From: Prostheceraeus crozeri
Taxonomy: Eukaryota; Platyhelminthes; Polycladida; Euryleptidae
Direction: 5' to 3'
DNA: 64,000 bases
Assembly: GCA_907163375.1 (NCBI GenBank)
Contig: CAJQUW010008944.1
Span: 62,001 to 126,000 of the forward strand
In this document: piece after piece, positions 34,590 to 46,317 of the stretch
How the letters are laid out: every line of letters begins with the position of its first letter
Position numbering within the stretch: position 1 is the first letter of the stretch
Position numbers and translations under genes: made by a program
The notes under the pieces: generated by a model
Seen by the model: only the letters and a program-made list of their open reading frames with translations
Database searches by the model: none
Told to the model about the DNA's origin: nothing

Positions 34590-34732
34590 GGTAGAATACT
34601 GTTACACCGAACGATGTCTATGCGTGGACAATGAATATTTTGACTACGAAAATTGAATCTACTGATCCCGAAGCGAAGCTGAGGGATTCTTATGCGCATA
34701 GCCACGCATAGCCATCGTATAACAGTATATTA
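34590..34732. mobile_element. Fold-back (hairpin) element, ~140 bp
   Basis: GAATACTGTTACACCGAACG continuing to TCTATGCGTGG (34593-34626) is imperfectly inverted at 34701-34731 (CCACGCATAGCCATCGTATAACAGTATATT region). The loop contains CCCGAAGCGAAGCTGAGGGA. Short non-autonomous hairpin element or degenerate MITE. Confidence 0.65.
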
Positions 34733-34795
34733 TCTTATTCCTAGCTAGTGAAGCTGGTCATAGAGCGGGGAAACATATTTGCTAGGAAATGAAGA

Positions 34796-34912
34796 CAAAA
34801 GAAATTAGATAGCAACCAATAGAATTGAAGGTGATTTGGCAGCCGAATTCAGGTTTGGTAGCAAATTACCTAACAGACCTTCAGATTTCACCCAGGCGAC
34901 CGCTACCAAATG
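34796..34912 (-). repeat. Dispersed repeat, inverted partner of 6045-6155
   Basis: The reverse complement matches the 6045 copy, including GGTTGCTATCTAATTTCTTT and CGCCTGGGTGAAATCTGA. Confidence 0.7.
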
Positions 34913-35680
34913 AACACTTTCTGGCAGCCAAAAAAAGTCAAAACATCTTCATTTGGGAAGAAATGTTAGTTTTTTGATGAGTTAGTTTCGCAGCGAAATT
35001 TATTTCCTTTGGTAGCTGACAGTTTACAGTGCATGCAGTGTTTAACCCTCAGAGATCTGAGGGGTGATGTGCAGTGGTGACCACGGAGCCATATTTCTAT
35101 TTTACGTTCTGTGCTAAGGATATATCAACCGCTCATGCCCATGTAAAATCGACATTTTTGACATTGGATCCATATATGTTATTTCATGTTTGTGTTGAAT
35201 TAGCTAGAAGTCTGGTAGATAGGTCAAGTGGATCCCCCTCAGCTCTCAGAGGGTGCAGAAATGTGTCCACGATGGTGCACAATAAGTGAAATTCATTGTC
35301 AATTCATGTGCAATTCGTGAAATCACATTGAGTTGAATTGAATGAAGATGTGAAATATCATTTCCCACAGGAGAGATTTAGTTAACTGTTTCACTAAACT
35401 CATGAGTAGCGATTATCTTCATGAATGTGATAGCACTTAAACAGTTTGCGTGAAACGACTTTTTGCTTTTGATGGAAGTTTGTGTTTTCAAATAACAAAT
35501 CAACGTACTTCGGAAAACGTGATTAGATTTCTGAAACCTTTGAGGGCAAAACAACGCAGTATGAAATGCGTGTTTACAAGTGAAAGAATTTCCGTGCTTT
35601 AAAAGACAAAGTAACTATTGAATGAAAGAATTTTTAATTTTTTTGTGAAAAGTAAAATAGCGTTCACGCATTATAAATTA
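34913..35680. other. No gene recognised
   Basis: A 71-codon frame at 35074-35289 is unremarkable. No repeats were recognised. Confidence 0.4.
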
Positions 35681-36652
35681 CACTGTAAATCGCTGGATAC
35701 GAAAATTACATACAATTTGAAACTAACATCTGATGCGAGATTCTCATATTCATACAGAGATCTGGTATGTCTTTCATACAACATTTCACTTACTTTCGTA
35801 TGTGATTGGTATGTAGCGATACGAACTATTCTATCTGTGATAAGCTGTTTTACACTGAAATACGAGTTGATGGTATGTTCTACCATATACGAGACCCGAT
35901 GCAAATTCAACCTCATACAGCCTCTGGTATGCCTCTGGAATGAAGAGCTTTAGGTCACATAGTAAAATAATATATATATACATTACCTACTACTGTCAAA
36001 TAACTTTTTTCAGTAACACCAGTCGTGAATATTTCTCTCTGATAGTGTGATATTTAACTAGACTAGATTTATTGTGAATTTCATGCTTCACGAGATTGTC
36101 GTCGTTGCTACTTGTCTAGCATCATTAACAGGACGTTTAGTGAGCATTACTTTATGAACCAAGTTGATTTACATCAATTCATTCAAGCGTCATCTTTTGT
36201 TTAACCACGTTGACATATATATCTCAAACATATCAATTTTTTGTGTTCATAATATGTTTTTATTTCGGATTGATAATATGCTTAATTTCAAAATCACTTG
36301 ATGCATAAGTGTTGATGGTTGAATACTTATTGATTATCTATGAAATGCCTTAGAATTGCGCGCATTAAAATCGAATTCAGTATTGAAATTATGACTCTCG
36401 AATGTCATAATCTCACCACCTAAAAAACAGCAGTAACATTAGTGTGATCTTTATTGACAAAAGGCCTTAAATCAACATACTTTGGACATGATTGATGCTT
36501 TCTTTTAACATTGTGCTGGTATGGCTTTAGTATGTAAAGCAAACCACACTTGAAATAGCATACGAAAAGCATACAAATAGATAAAAAAATATACCAAAAA
36601 ATATTTTGGTATGCATCCTTGATATGCGATTGGCATTGAGCGATTTACACTG
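35681..36652. mobile_element. CACTG-type MITE (972 bp), copy 2, TA-flanked
   Basis: Left end CACTGTAAATCGCT; right end (reverse-complemented) CAGTGTAAATCGCT; TA on both sides (35679-35680 and 36653-36654). Copy 1 is at 19611-20600, about 85% similar by eye. The interior has abundant CATACC/GGTATG words in both orientations. Termini resemble those at 11869-12486 but the interiors are unrelated. Non-coding. Confidence 0.85.
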
Positions 36653-37424
36653 TACATGACTTAGATAAAAGAAATTTTATTTTCTAGATACAAAACAACG
36701 CATTATGAAATATATTACTTTTAAAATGAAAATACTTCCAACGTGGGATATTTGATTTGTAATTCAATAGGACACCAGTAATGACCGGAACACACCAGTA
36801 CACCAGTACCGATGCAATAGTCTTACAATATTCATTTGTAATATCTTGGGAACAGCTGGATATCAATCAGTTGATTTCTTAATATTGTGAAGTATTTATG
36901 CAATTTTCGACAGAAAGTACAGATAGTGGCTTATACCCATATGCATTTTCTGGAAACCATGTAAGAAAACCTCCTATCATCGTATAGCTCAGCCAAGAGA
37001 AACATCCAGATTTAAAATGCCATGGTATGAAACATCTCTGTTTTTGAAGAAATGCGGCTTATCCCCCCATGCGTCCGACCCTTTCAAATTTGTCCTTTTA
37101 CATTTTTGGGTTCGTCAGCAGGGAAACCAACCAGCTTTTCCAGTCTATTGAATTCTTGTATGTCTTGGGTCTGCATAGTGTGCTAGATATGGTGTAGAAC
37201 TGCGAACCGCATAACAGACACCTAATACCCACGAAAATCGAAAGCTCTTTATATACAAAATGCCATGATTTATGCTTCCATGATCAGTTTCTGTGATCTT
37301 AGACAAATCTGGATGTTAAAATGATAGCCTAGTCACTGTTTGACTACAATTCAAATAAATCAAATCAGAATAAAGAAGATTCTCATCCACGATTTTGGGA
37401 GACCTCATTCACGGATGAAATAGT
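36653..37424. other. No gene recognised
   Basis: AACATCCAGATTT (37013) is inverted as AAATCTGGATGTT (37306). This could be the arms of a small decayed element. No further support. Confidence 0.35.
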
Positions 37425-37870
37425 CTTCTTGTTCAAAAGTGCTACAATGCCATTTTATGTCAATTTTTGTCTGTAGACATGACTGTTCTATGCAGATATC
37501 TACAATGGTGATGGAGAACAGTGCCTCCAAAAGTACAACCCAGATCGACTAAAATGCGGCTAGTAGCATCGAAATATACGTCATTTCTGTACATGTGTAT
37601 GGGGTTGCTGTCTTAATGTCAACAGATTTTCACTTTCCCATTAAAGCTTTCGAAGTAAGTTACATTTCAATAGAATGAGTGAATATAATCCCATGAATCA
37701 ACAATGTGTGGGAAGTAAAGTTTCTGCTCAATGTTGCTTTAAAATTGATTATTCTACAAATTCAATAATTCTGCTTTGTTCAAATATCTTTGTCAAAGTG
37801 TTTACTATCTCGCTCTAACATGTGACTTTCAAAATCAATTGCAACTCTTGTCAATCTTGCTCATTGACAG
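37425..37870 (+). repeat. Repeat family R1, copy D (diverged middle segment)
   Basis: Aligns to 18125-18545 with many substitutions. Landmarks are ATGTCAACAGATTTTCACTT and CATTTCAATAGAATGAGTGA. Confidence 0.75.
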
Positions 37871-38390
37871 AATTATTGAAACCGATGATTTGTTTAGCCA
37901 TAGGCCTGATTAATAATATAGATATGAGTTAATACACAATCATGTAGTGGCTACATCAATCAGTTTTCTTTGTGCTGTATGTAAAAACAAAAAATAATCA
38001 AACCAATTCATTCAATCGAACGCTGAAGTTACAAGTTATTCAAGTCTAATCACGAAGTCATTGTACATGTACATGTTATCCGTAGCAGCATTGAAATTTT
38101 CAATGTAGATCATAGCAGTCTGATGGCCTCAGCTATCGAACTTCACCAGCTTCCACTGCAATGAGGAGTCCATTAACTCCCAGAGGCGATTTCACGAAAG
38201 CGTGTTAGGTAAACACAGTTTTAAGATCATTGGTTTTAAGCCATCACCCGTTTCATGAAACTTTCATCATGGTGATATCATCCCGAACGTTTCTGCAGCA
38301 GTTTAACACTCGACATTTATACCTTCTCAGAGGGAGGTATAAGACGGTTGTAATTTCCTGATAATGTAAATATCTCACCGTCTCTCATTT
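37871..38390. other. 5' flank of the Harbinger pseudogene
   Basis: GGCGATTTCACGAAAGCGTG at 38184 may be the left terminal repeat of the Harbinger element. A matching right end was not found. Otherwise nothing is supported. Confidence 0.35.
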
Positions 38391-39390
38391 ATGTTTAAAA
38401 CAAAATTTCAGCAGACGTGCGCAATGAACAATTCATCATCGTATTACAGATTTCAGATTTTGTATGGAAGTGTAGCTGTGTGTCAAGAGTGTATATTTCG
38501 GGATCGAAATGATCCATTTGATGTGTGTTTAGATAATGAATTCTATGAACCCCGTCGAATTGATGAAGATGGCCTTATTTACTTGGATAGACTCATGACT
38601 GCTGAAATCTTCGACATCAAGAGGTTGTGCTTCATCTTTCAAAGTCAGTAAAGCAACTGTGAGCAGGTGTGTCACGGCTGTCACACGTGTTCTCAAGTCA
38701 AAAGTCAATGAAATTATACGTTTCCCAGCGACTTCAGAAGAAATTCAAATAGCGAAAAAAGGCTTATTGGGACTTCAATATCTATTTCCAGTTATTGTTG
38801 GATTAATAAAATGCACTTATGTAAAGATCTAGGCTCCTCATGAAAATTAATTTGCCGATGTGAATCGCAAGAATGAGCACTCCTTAAATATTGAGGCTTT
38901 ATGTACCGCAAACACAAATGTTGTCATCAAATGGTCAGGTCCTGCTCGAATCTTCACAGAATGTAAAATTGAACAGGATTTTACGTATTGATGGAATGAT
39001 ACATGGAGATGGAGGTTGCGGAAAATCAGTCTGCTGCCTACTCAGTTTAGAGATCTCAATTCAAGACCACCGCAAAAGTATCACTTTGATCACCAACTTT
39101 GCACGGTTAGAACAGAGCAAGACCTTTGAGTGATGAAAAGGAGGTTCGCGGCTGTGCTGCACTATGAAATACGCTTAAATCCACATGGATGCTGTTGTGC
39201 TATTGCCGCATGTTTCCTGTTCCATAACATTACTATTGATCTCACAGGAAGGGATGTCGATATCTCGGCTCCCTTGGATGGAGAAGAAAACGTTAATGAC
39301 GGCTTACTAGTGATTAATAATGATGCTATGGTTGCAGGAAATGCAATCAGAAATCATATTGGGAATACTCATTTCTCGAATGAAAGATAA
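38391..39390 (+). pseudogene. PIF/Harbinger transposase (HARBI1-like)
   Basis: The N-terminal ORF contains FRDRNDPFDV. From about 38644 a second frame reads VSKATVSRCVTAVTRVLKSK, RFPATSEEIQIAKKG, the catalytic-domain start VIVGLIKCTYVKI, then NRKNEHSLNIEALC and RIFTECKIEQD. Further frames carry MIHGDGGCG and, after another shift, MKRRFAAVLHYEIRLNP, CCCAIAACFLFHNITIDLTG and a C-terminus ending at 39390. In HARBI1-like DDE nucleases the first motif is normally G-x-I-D-C/G-T-H. Here the aspartate is lysine (IKC), so the first catalytic residue is lost. The GDGG aspartate and a glutamate before the K-R-R-F motif remain. Several stops and frameshifts confirm a pseudogene. Confidence 0.88.
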
Positions 39391-39409
39391 AGACCTAAAT
39401 TAGAAAATA

Positions 39410-41143
39410 GGGGAGAGGCAGGTTAGTTGATACACCTGCCATTTCTCGGAACTGACAATTTGCGCAGTCATTAGAATTTCCACGAATTATACATGTCTCT
39501 TACTGGTAACAACTTTATTCTTAAATATTGCTGAAATGAATTATTCGAAGAAAAAAATTCAAAAATATGTTTTTTGAATTTTAGACTAAAATTTTGGGAA
39601 TTGCATACCTTATCCCCTAGCATTGTGTTAAATGATTTTGGCGATCGAATTTTCACATAAACTGATACTTCATAGCACGTACTACAAATAATCATTAATG
39701 AGAAATTGCACCACAATTCAACATTTTAGAAATCCACGGGTTAATGTGAATAAATGCTGTCAAGTTAGTTGATACAGTGATGGAGAGGTTATTTGAGACG
39801 CGTATCAACTAACCCAACCAGTCATACAAAGCTAGTGATAGTCCCTTTAATGAATCAATTAAATGTACGTAGTACCCACAGTAGTTCTGCCTTCATCGAA
39901 AGCCAGGATCAAAAACTATGATGCTAACTTCCGTGGATGTTTTGAATGAGCTGACTATTACTGTGCTAAGAAGATGCAGAAAAGTAGGCCTATCGGTAAT
40001 CGAGATCAGCCGACAATGACTGCGCCGTCCGAAAGTGAGCAAGAGCAGGGGACATATAAAAGCATGCTGAACATTTGAGATAAACGAAGAAAATTAATCA
40101 AAGCAGGAGACTTCTTCTTCGTGGAGTTGTCCGGAAAACTGGGCAGTCATAATTGCATCGCACAAGTAGGCCTATATGAAATAAATTAGGTTTAGCCCAC
40201 TTCGAAGGGGTTTATCTAAAGAAAACTTATTTTCAGAACCACCAGTTTTCCCACTGATTGGAATAAGGATATTTTCAATGCATGTGATGTCTTATATTAC
40301 ACCAACCACTGTAGGTGGATCGGCAAGTCGCACACATCAGCATAAGTTCGACTTTGACTTAAAAGCTTTTGACTTAGGCCTATAGATCTATTATGAAATC
40401 TTCTTGCGTTTGTCTTCCAATTTCTCCAATAATGTATGAAAAGTTTCTCTATAATTATGACTCTCATCACAATGGATCGTTGCATGAATCATTCATAGGC
40501 TATTGCTTTTTTTCAGTGTAGACAGCGTTACTGCGTTTATCCAATTAGACTGATTTTTTTAGTAGTTTAAGATTTTGGAACGAAATAAAAAAAATGGGTT
40601 CGGCTATGAAAGAATCATATGCAGCCAGAAACAGAATGACTCATTTTGGGTAAATAATACATGTGGATTGAATGGGCATCTAAAAAATCCAAATTACGGC
40701 TGCAGCATTTTTGCATTCTATAACGTCAACAAAAAAATTGTTTTAGGCATTACTGAAACATGTCCGTAGGCCTACCGGCATCAATTTCAACACTGCCATA
40801 GGAAAGTATATCAGCATCGAAAAAGTTATACATGCAGGATCGGATATTTGTTTCAATTTGGAAAGCAGCATAAAAATCCCTAATGACTTCAATGAGTGTA
40901 ACAACTATAACCTTACACGGTGTATCAACTAACCCACCCTACAAGGTTAGTTGATACATTCCGTTCATTTTAATTAAATTGATATAGCTATAAATTTTTC
41001 AGTAAGTAGTGGCAAATTAGTGGCTGTGTACATGAACGATACCCATCTGTTTTATATCCAACACTAAAAATTACAAAACAATACAAAAATTTTATGTTAG
41101 ACGAAAATTTCCGAAAAGTGTATCAGCTAACCTGCCTCTCCCT
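39410..41143. mobile_element. TA-flanked DNA transposon (1.73 kb) with internal GTTAGTTGATAC motif array
   Basis: Left end GGGGAGAGGCAGGTTAGTTG and right end (reverse-complemented) AGGGAGAGGCAGGTTAGCTG match for about 25 bp. TA flanks both (39408-39409 and 41144-41145). The end motif GTTAGTTGATAC recurs inside at 39764, inverted at 39803, inverted at 40923 and direct at 40946, in addition to the two termini. No transposase is recognisable; the short frames have no motifs. It lies 20 bp beyond the Harbinger stop, so it inserted into or beside that element. A Tc1/mariner/pogo-type donor is inferred from the TA target. Confidence 0.85.
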
Positions 41144-41145
41144 TA

Positions 41146-41490
41146 TTGATTTGGTTGACATAAAGTGTAAATGTAATCATATCTAAATATTATTCTTTCG
41201 AAATAATCGTTGAATCTCATCCATCTAAATGATTAAATCGCACGCATATACTTGTTCATTTCGGATATCTCTTCTATAGATTCCAATCTATTCAAATAGA
41301 TTAATTTCAACTTAATATGTAGTTGATTGTTCTTCAAATCAGTTAATCACAATCTTGTTAAAATGTTTGCCAAGCATAGCGTTTTCCGTCAGTCGCTTTC
41401 ATTCAGGGATGATGTGAACTAGCAGGAAAAGGAACTATCAAATGCCACATTTACTCACTACTAGTCTTAAACACCGTTTTCAGTTGGTGG
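41146..41490. other. Short interval between two DNA transposons
   Basis: May include the 3' remainder of the Harbinger element. No feature seen. Confidence 0.35.
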
Positions 41491-42233
41491 CAGGGATGTG
41501 GAGTCGGAGTCCCGGAGTCCTATCAAAAGATAGCACTCCGGACTCCGGCCTATAACTAGACCCGAAATATAATACAAGCAAATTGTTTATCATCGTGCAT
41601 GGCTGTCACTGTCTTGATGTCAACTTTCTCCGTCAAACAAAAGTACAGAGACACTGATGGATGCAAAGCCTGTAGTAGTTGAGGGAATGAACCGTGATAG
41701 TAAATAAAGGACTGTTTTTTAAGTCGGTGATTTATTAGAGAAGACAAGCCTTCCTAGCCTCGATCACATCAACGCACCAAAGGTCACATCAGAGAAAATA
41801 AAGTGAAATACTAGCTTGTTCGTGTTAGTTTGTTCACGTTAATCGTGTGTGATCTCTCCTCCAAAGCGCATATTAAAATCGAAAATGTATTCATATATTT
41901 TGGAGAAAGATTTTTTAGGGATCTTCCTGCCTGGTAGAGATTGGATAAAAACCGTGTGAAGCACGCATCAACAAGATGGGAGCAGCCGAATCGCATGCAT
42001 CCATCTTACAGCGACATTTGATAAACTTTCATCGAAAATGATTGATAATTTATACAGCAATGATCACTAAAGATAGGTTCAGGTAAGCCTGTAATGATCT
42101 ATATTGTAGGCTACCAGTTTTTTCAAAAAAACTAGGCTATATATATATATACTCGTACTTGCCACCCAGAGTCGGAGTCCTATCAACCCCCGGAGTCGGA
42201 GTCCTATCAAAATGATAGGACTCCGCATCCCTG
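41491..42233. mobile_element. hAT-type MITE (743 bp) with GGAGTC-rich ends
   Basis: Left end CAGGGATGTGGAGTCGGAGT and right end (reverse-complemented) CAGGGATGCGGAGTCC are flanked by GTTGGTGG (41483-41490) and GTTGGTAG (42234-42241), an 8-bp duplication with one mismatch. Internal GGAGTCCTATCA words recur near both ends. Non-coding. Sequence design is similar to the 12544 element. Confidence 0.92.
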
Positions 42234-42348
42234 GTTGGTAGTTCAAACAATGCTGAAACGTTTTAATGAAACGGTTATCAATTTGGTTACAAGACACATC
42301 GTGTTAGAAAATTGTTCAACCGTAAAACAGTGCTTACGTCACTCATAA

Positions 42349-43210
42349 GTCAACTCATATCAAGTGCTTACGTGTCCTAGCATCGAATATGGGTCATTTC
42401 TCTATACGGAGCTACACGTACTGTGTTCATGTCAACAGATTTTCACTTTCCTATTAAAGCAAGTTACACGAAGTAAGTTGCATTTCAATAGAATGAGTGA
42501 ATATATTTCCTTAAATCAACAATGTGTGGAAAGTGAAGTATCTGCTCAATTTTGCTTTGAATATTTGTGATATTCTATAAAGTCAATAATGCTGCTTTGT
42601 TCACAGATGTTTGAGAAACTGTTTACTATCTCGCCCTAACATGTGATTTTCAAAATCAATTACAACACTTACAGATGATTTTGTAAGAAATGGCTTTTCC
42701 CTGACATGTGAAGAGTCAATACAGCAATCTTAACATTAGAACTTAGCAGCCCCGAACCCGTCAGTTGACGATTTTAAGAATAAAAATGTTCCTAAGTTTT
42801 GAACAAGGTGTTGGTTACCATTTCCTTTCATGACATTTCTTTATTCACAGAGTCATTCCACGAAAAACTTGTGGCTATTGAAAAATTACACAGAAACATG
42901 AAATACAGGTCTTTATATCTTCAAGAGCCGATACCGTCAACTATTACGATATCAAATGTTATTGATCAAAACATTGATTTAATGCCTGTTATTCCTCACG
43001 TAATGAGATTTATGATCATGTCATATGATATTCTTGCATTGTTTTTATGGTGATGATAATGAATCATCAATTTCCTCTAATTACTCAATGCTCATTTTTT
43101 TACTATCATTGCAGAAAATAATAATTAGTTGCATTAGAATTCAACGTATTGCTAGAAATAATGAAAATCAAATATTTAATAAGCAAGCTGCATTCACAGT
43201 CAGGAGTTAT
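42349..43210 (+). repeat. Repeat family R1, copy C
   Basis: About 95% similar by eye to 18240-19110, including AACTTAGCAGCCCCGAACCC and the following 84-codon TTG-started frame (42799-43053). It begins about 115 bp after the hAT MITE. Confidence 0.9.
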
Positions 43211-43255
43211 TCATCAAAACATTGACTAGAAACGATAGTATGTCATTTTCCGTAG

Positions 43256-43409
43256 ACGTAAGGTAATTGAAAAGGAATTCAACCCAATTTATCTCATCTG
43301 GATTCAAGCTGCTCAAGAATTCATGAAGATGAGTACGAGTAGTTCCCAACAAGGTGATGTTATAGAACTACAGTCACAGGGAGACTGTGGGAGGTGGAAG
43401 CACCCTTGA
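43256..43409 (+). CDS. Candidate terminal coding exon of an unidentified gene
   Basis: TTTTCCGTAG ending at 43255 could serve as an acceptor. From 43257 one frame stays open for 50 codons to a TGA at 43407-43409, reading RKVIEKEFNPIYLIWIQAAQ and later SSSQQGDVIELQ. The composition is coding-like and the frame has no start codon, as expected for a last exon. Its occurrence by chance in AT-rich DNA is not negligible. I do not recognise the protein and see no matching upstream exon. Confidence 0.28.
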
Positions 43410-43617
43410 CACTGTCTAGAGGGCAAAACGCGTCGGGTTTTATCTTTATTGAAAAATGAAAATTATTTGTCGAAACAGAGAGAGAGAGGACTTCTCTTTT
43501 AAAACAAAAATTTCTGTCTGCAGAGTCCTTCATAATGATTGAGTATTTGCATTGTTACCATAAGTGCATAAAAATAAGAAAACTAGGACGATTGACAACG
43601 AACAGATAAACAAACTA

Positions 43618-43775
43618 CAGTAGAACCTCCATATTACGGACACCGTCGGGACTGCGCCTTAGTGTCCGCATTTTAGAGGTGTCCGCAATATGGAGTTACC
43701 GGTGATGATACAAACATTATTCGGGACTGAGCTTAACTGTCCGTAATACGGAGGTGTCCGCTGTAATTGCAACGT
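43618..43775. mobile_element. pogo/Tigger-like terminal region (solo end)
   Basis: CAGTAGAACCTCCATATTAC follows TA at 43616. CTCCATATTACGGACACC is inverted 50 bp later as GGTGTCCGCAATATGGAG, and the TGTCCGnAAT words recur to 43770. This reiterated GTCCG design is typical of pogo/Tigger-type ends. No opposite terminus was found, so the copy appears truncated. Confidence 0.6.
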
Positions 43776-44283
43776 GCATCTCATGCAGATAATAGAAGCG
43801 CCACAAAGTTAGTTTCCCAGTATGAAAGCATTGAACAAGTTTGTCCTAAAGTCCAGTATGGATGACGATTAAACAACGGCTGTAGATTCCAATCGACAGT
43901 GACTCACTAGGAGAAAAAATATTCACAACAATGAACCCTTAAAATTTTTGAAAGCGTTTCAGGTCATAACCGCAAGTCCGCAAATTTATTAAAGTTAAGA
44001 AAGTATCGCAATCACAGGGAGTCAGTGAATGAAAAGTGTTACACACAGCCATCAAGTCGAAGACGGTGACGGGTTGGAATTGTAAAGATTGGTGGACGGC
44101 GGTCTTCGTAGGAATGCCCAGACAGTGGCGCCATCAGTATCAAGACGAAGTTCCGGAAGGCCTGAACATATTCCACCACTATCCTGAAAATAGAGAAGAA
44201 CATGTAGGAATAGATTATGATAGTCATTTATTCGCAATTGTTGTTTAATAAATAAAGAGAGCAAAATTCCACACAATTGAATG
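43776..44283. other. No gene recognised
   Basis: Overlapping open frames on both strands near 44036-44276 occupy a GC-richer patch (GACGGTGACGGGTTGG). They are not identified and are probably transposon-derived. Confidence 0.4.
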
Positions 44284-44285
44284 TA

Positions 44286-44985
44286 CCCTATTTCCTCTAT
44301 TAAGAGCCCAGGGGCGCTAATTTACAAACAAGGTTTTTAAGGGGGGCTCTAATAAGAGAGGGGCCATAATAAGAGGTGGGGCCCTTATTATATTTTCCTA
44401 ATTAATGAAGATCTACTTTTTCTACCAAACATTTTGCTTTTCATATATAATAAATATTGCATGTATAGAATAATTTGATAAACTGACATGAATATAAAAT
44501 AACAACATCTATTTTGTTTTCTATTTACATTATTTTAAATGCAGTATCCACCAACACTAATCTATAACTACTCTTATGTCCTCTATACAGTCTTTAACGT
44601 GTGAATTAAAGAAAATGAAAAGATACATTTTCAGCTAATGAAAAACTTTTAATTCAAAACAATATGGCAGAAACTCAGACATACAAACAAACTAACGTCA
44701 TCAGTTATACAGATTCAGGCTCACTCTCAGCGTCCAAGTTTGCGATTACACTATCGTCACTGCAGCTCACATCTTCTTCGATGTCATAAGGTACTGTCGA
44801 CTCACGTGCTGTTTTCAGTTGACCCGGTAGTTATCTTCTTGGACGATATATAATGCCATTTTATCGCTATTTAATACTCTACACCGTCATGTTTTGGGAG
44901 CCATAAATAGAGAGGGGGAGCTTATTAACTTCTTCAATTTGGATGGAGGCTCATATTAGAGAGGCGCTTATTAGAGGAAATACGG
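44286..44985. mobile_element. TA-flanked MITE (700 bp)
   Basis: Left end CCCTATTTCCTCTATTAAGA and right end (reverse-complemented) CCGTATTTCCTCTAATAAGC, with TA at 44284-44285 and 44986-44987. Both ends continue into GGGGCGC/AGGCGC and repeated TAATAAGAG words. The end style is like pogo-group MITEs. Non-coding. Confidence 0.85.
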
Positions 44986-45155
44986 TAAGTCATGTAGGCT
45001 ACGTACATAAGCGTAGATAATTGACTATAATAGTATAGGAAGTCCTTCACTATAGACTAGGAAGCATCGGAATCAACCTTGCCAGCAGCTTGGCTATCAT
45101 TTCCCATTCAAGCATTTCTTCATCATGCAGTGAATAAATGAAAATAGAAAAATTA

Positions 45156-45650
45156 TACAAGATGCAGTTAGAATCAAATGACACTGTGAGACATGTGTGA
45201 CAGTACTAGAGAACTACAAGACGCAAAATAAGGCAACCACTAAAAATCACAAACATGGTTCAGCTGTTTGTTCAGATTATGGTCAAACTTTTATGGACAC
45301 AGTCTCAAAAATATTTAAATCAAAGCTGTTGATCTCGGAATTTTCAGACTTACTGCTACACTGGCAGCTTAATCTATGGTCAGATTAAACTGTCTGAAGA
45401 TACTTTCTGCAATCTCTGACCACTGATTAAACTCAGGGATCTGTAATTTTGAAATTTTCAAAATCAAAAGCCTTTAATAACTTTAATTTATGGAGACTTT
45501 GTTCATAAAAAAGTTTAAACTTATCTGAAAAGACAACTAAGCAATGATGATGCATTTATTCAGTTGTAAACTTGTTTAGCACTTTGTTGTTCTCTAGGAT
45601 TGTTGTACATGTCTCACTTAGTTTTCATGATTGTGACTGCATTCCATGTA
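45156..45650. mobile_element. MITE with long imperfect terminal inverted repeats
   Basis: The left region around ATGCAGTTAGAATCA (45161) and GTGAGACATGT (45186), through CTAGAGAAC (45206), is matched in reverse complement at the right by ATGCAGTCACAATCA, GTGAGACATGT and CTAGAGAAC, ending near 45650. Arms are about 70-80 bp with perhaps 70% identity. The exact termini and target duplication are not resolved. Confidence 0.6.
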
Positions 45651-46317
45651 AATTTCTCAATCTACGTGTACAGGACTGCATATAGTAGAGAGTACGACAT
45701 ATGAACTTCAATCTTAGACTGCATATACTTGTCTTTACATATCTTTTGTGTACAGTTCATGCTACACATGAACAGGATTTTTCCTAATACCATTAGCACT
45801 AAATAATTATGCACAGTAATTTGCCAAAATATTTGGTTGAATGGTTAAACTTTTGTACGGTCTTATGACTTATGAAAAAACGCCGCATATCGGTACTTTT
45901 CTAGCCTTAATCGGTAGAATTGAGTACTTGCGTCTTAGAAGTGGATATCTATCGAACACATTTCAATTTAAATTCAAATCAGCATGTGTAAGGGCATCTG
46001 TTGGCATATCAGGCGATACAAATTGATGCATTTGCATAATCTGTAGGAGTTGGCATTTTCAAAATGTTCAAACGGGCATTGATTACTTTGCTGAATAATT
46101 CGGATGAAGCTGTTTTGACAGAGGGTATACTGGTGTTAATCATACACTGTTGATGCAAAATTTATTTATTTGCCAAATGATTGCCACTATCACATGATGA
46201 TTTATGTCATAGTGATTACTAATGTAGGCCTATGACTACTCTACATTGGCGCCAGTCTAAATTTGACATCTTTTCAACAATTTTCTTAAATCCTTTGCAT
46301 ATTTAGAGCTTAAATTA
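45651..46317. other. No gene recognised
   Basis: Contains one TAGGCCTA-type word (46227). Otherwise unremarkable AT-rich sequence. Confidence 0.4.
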
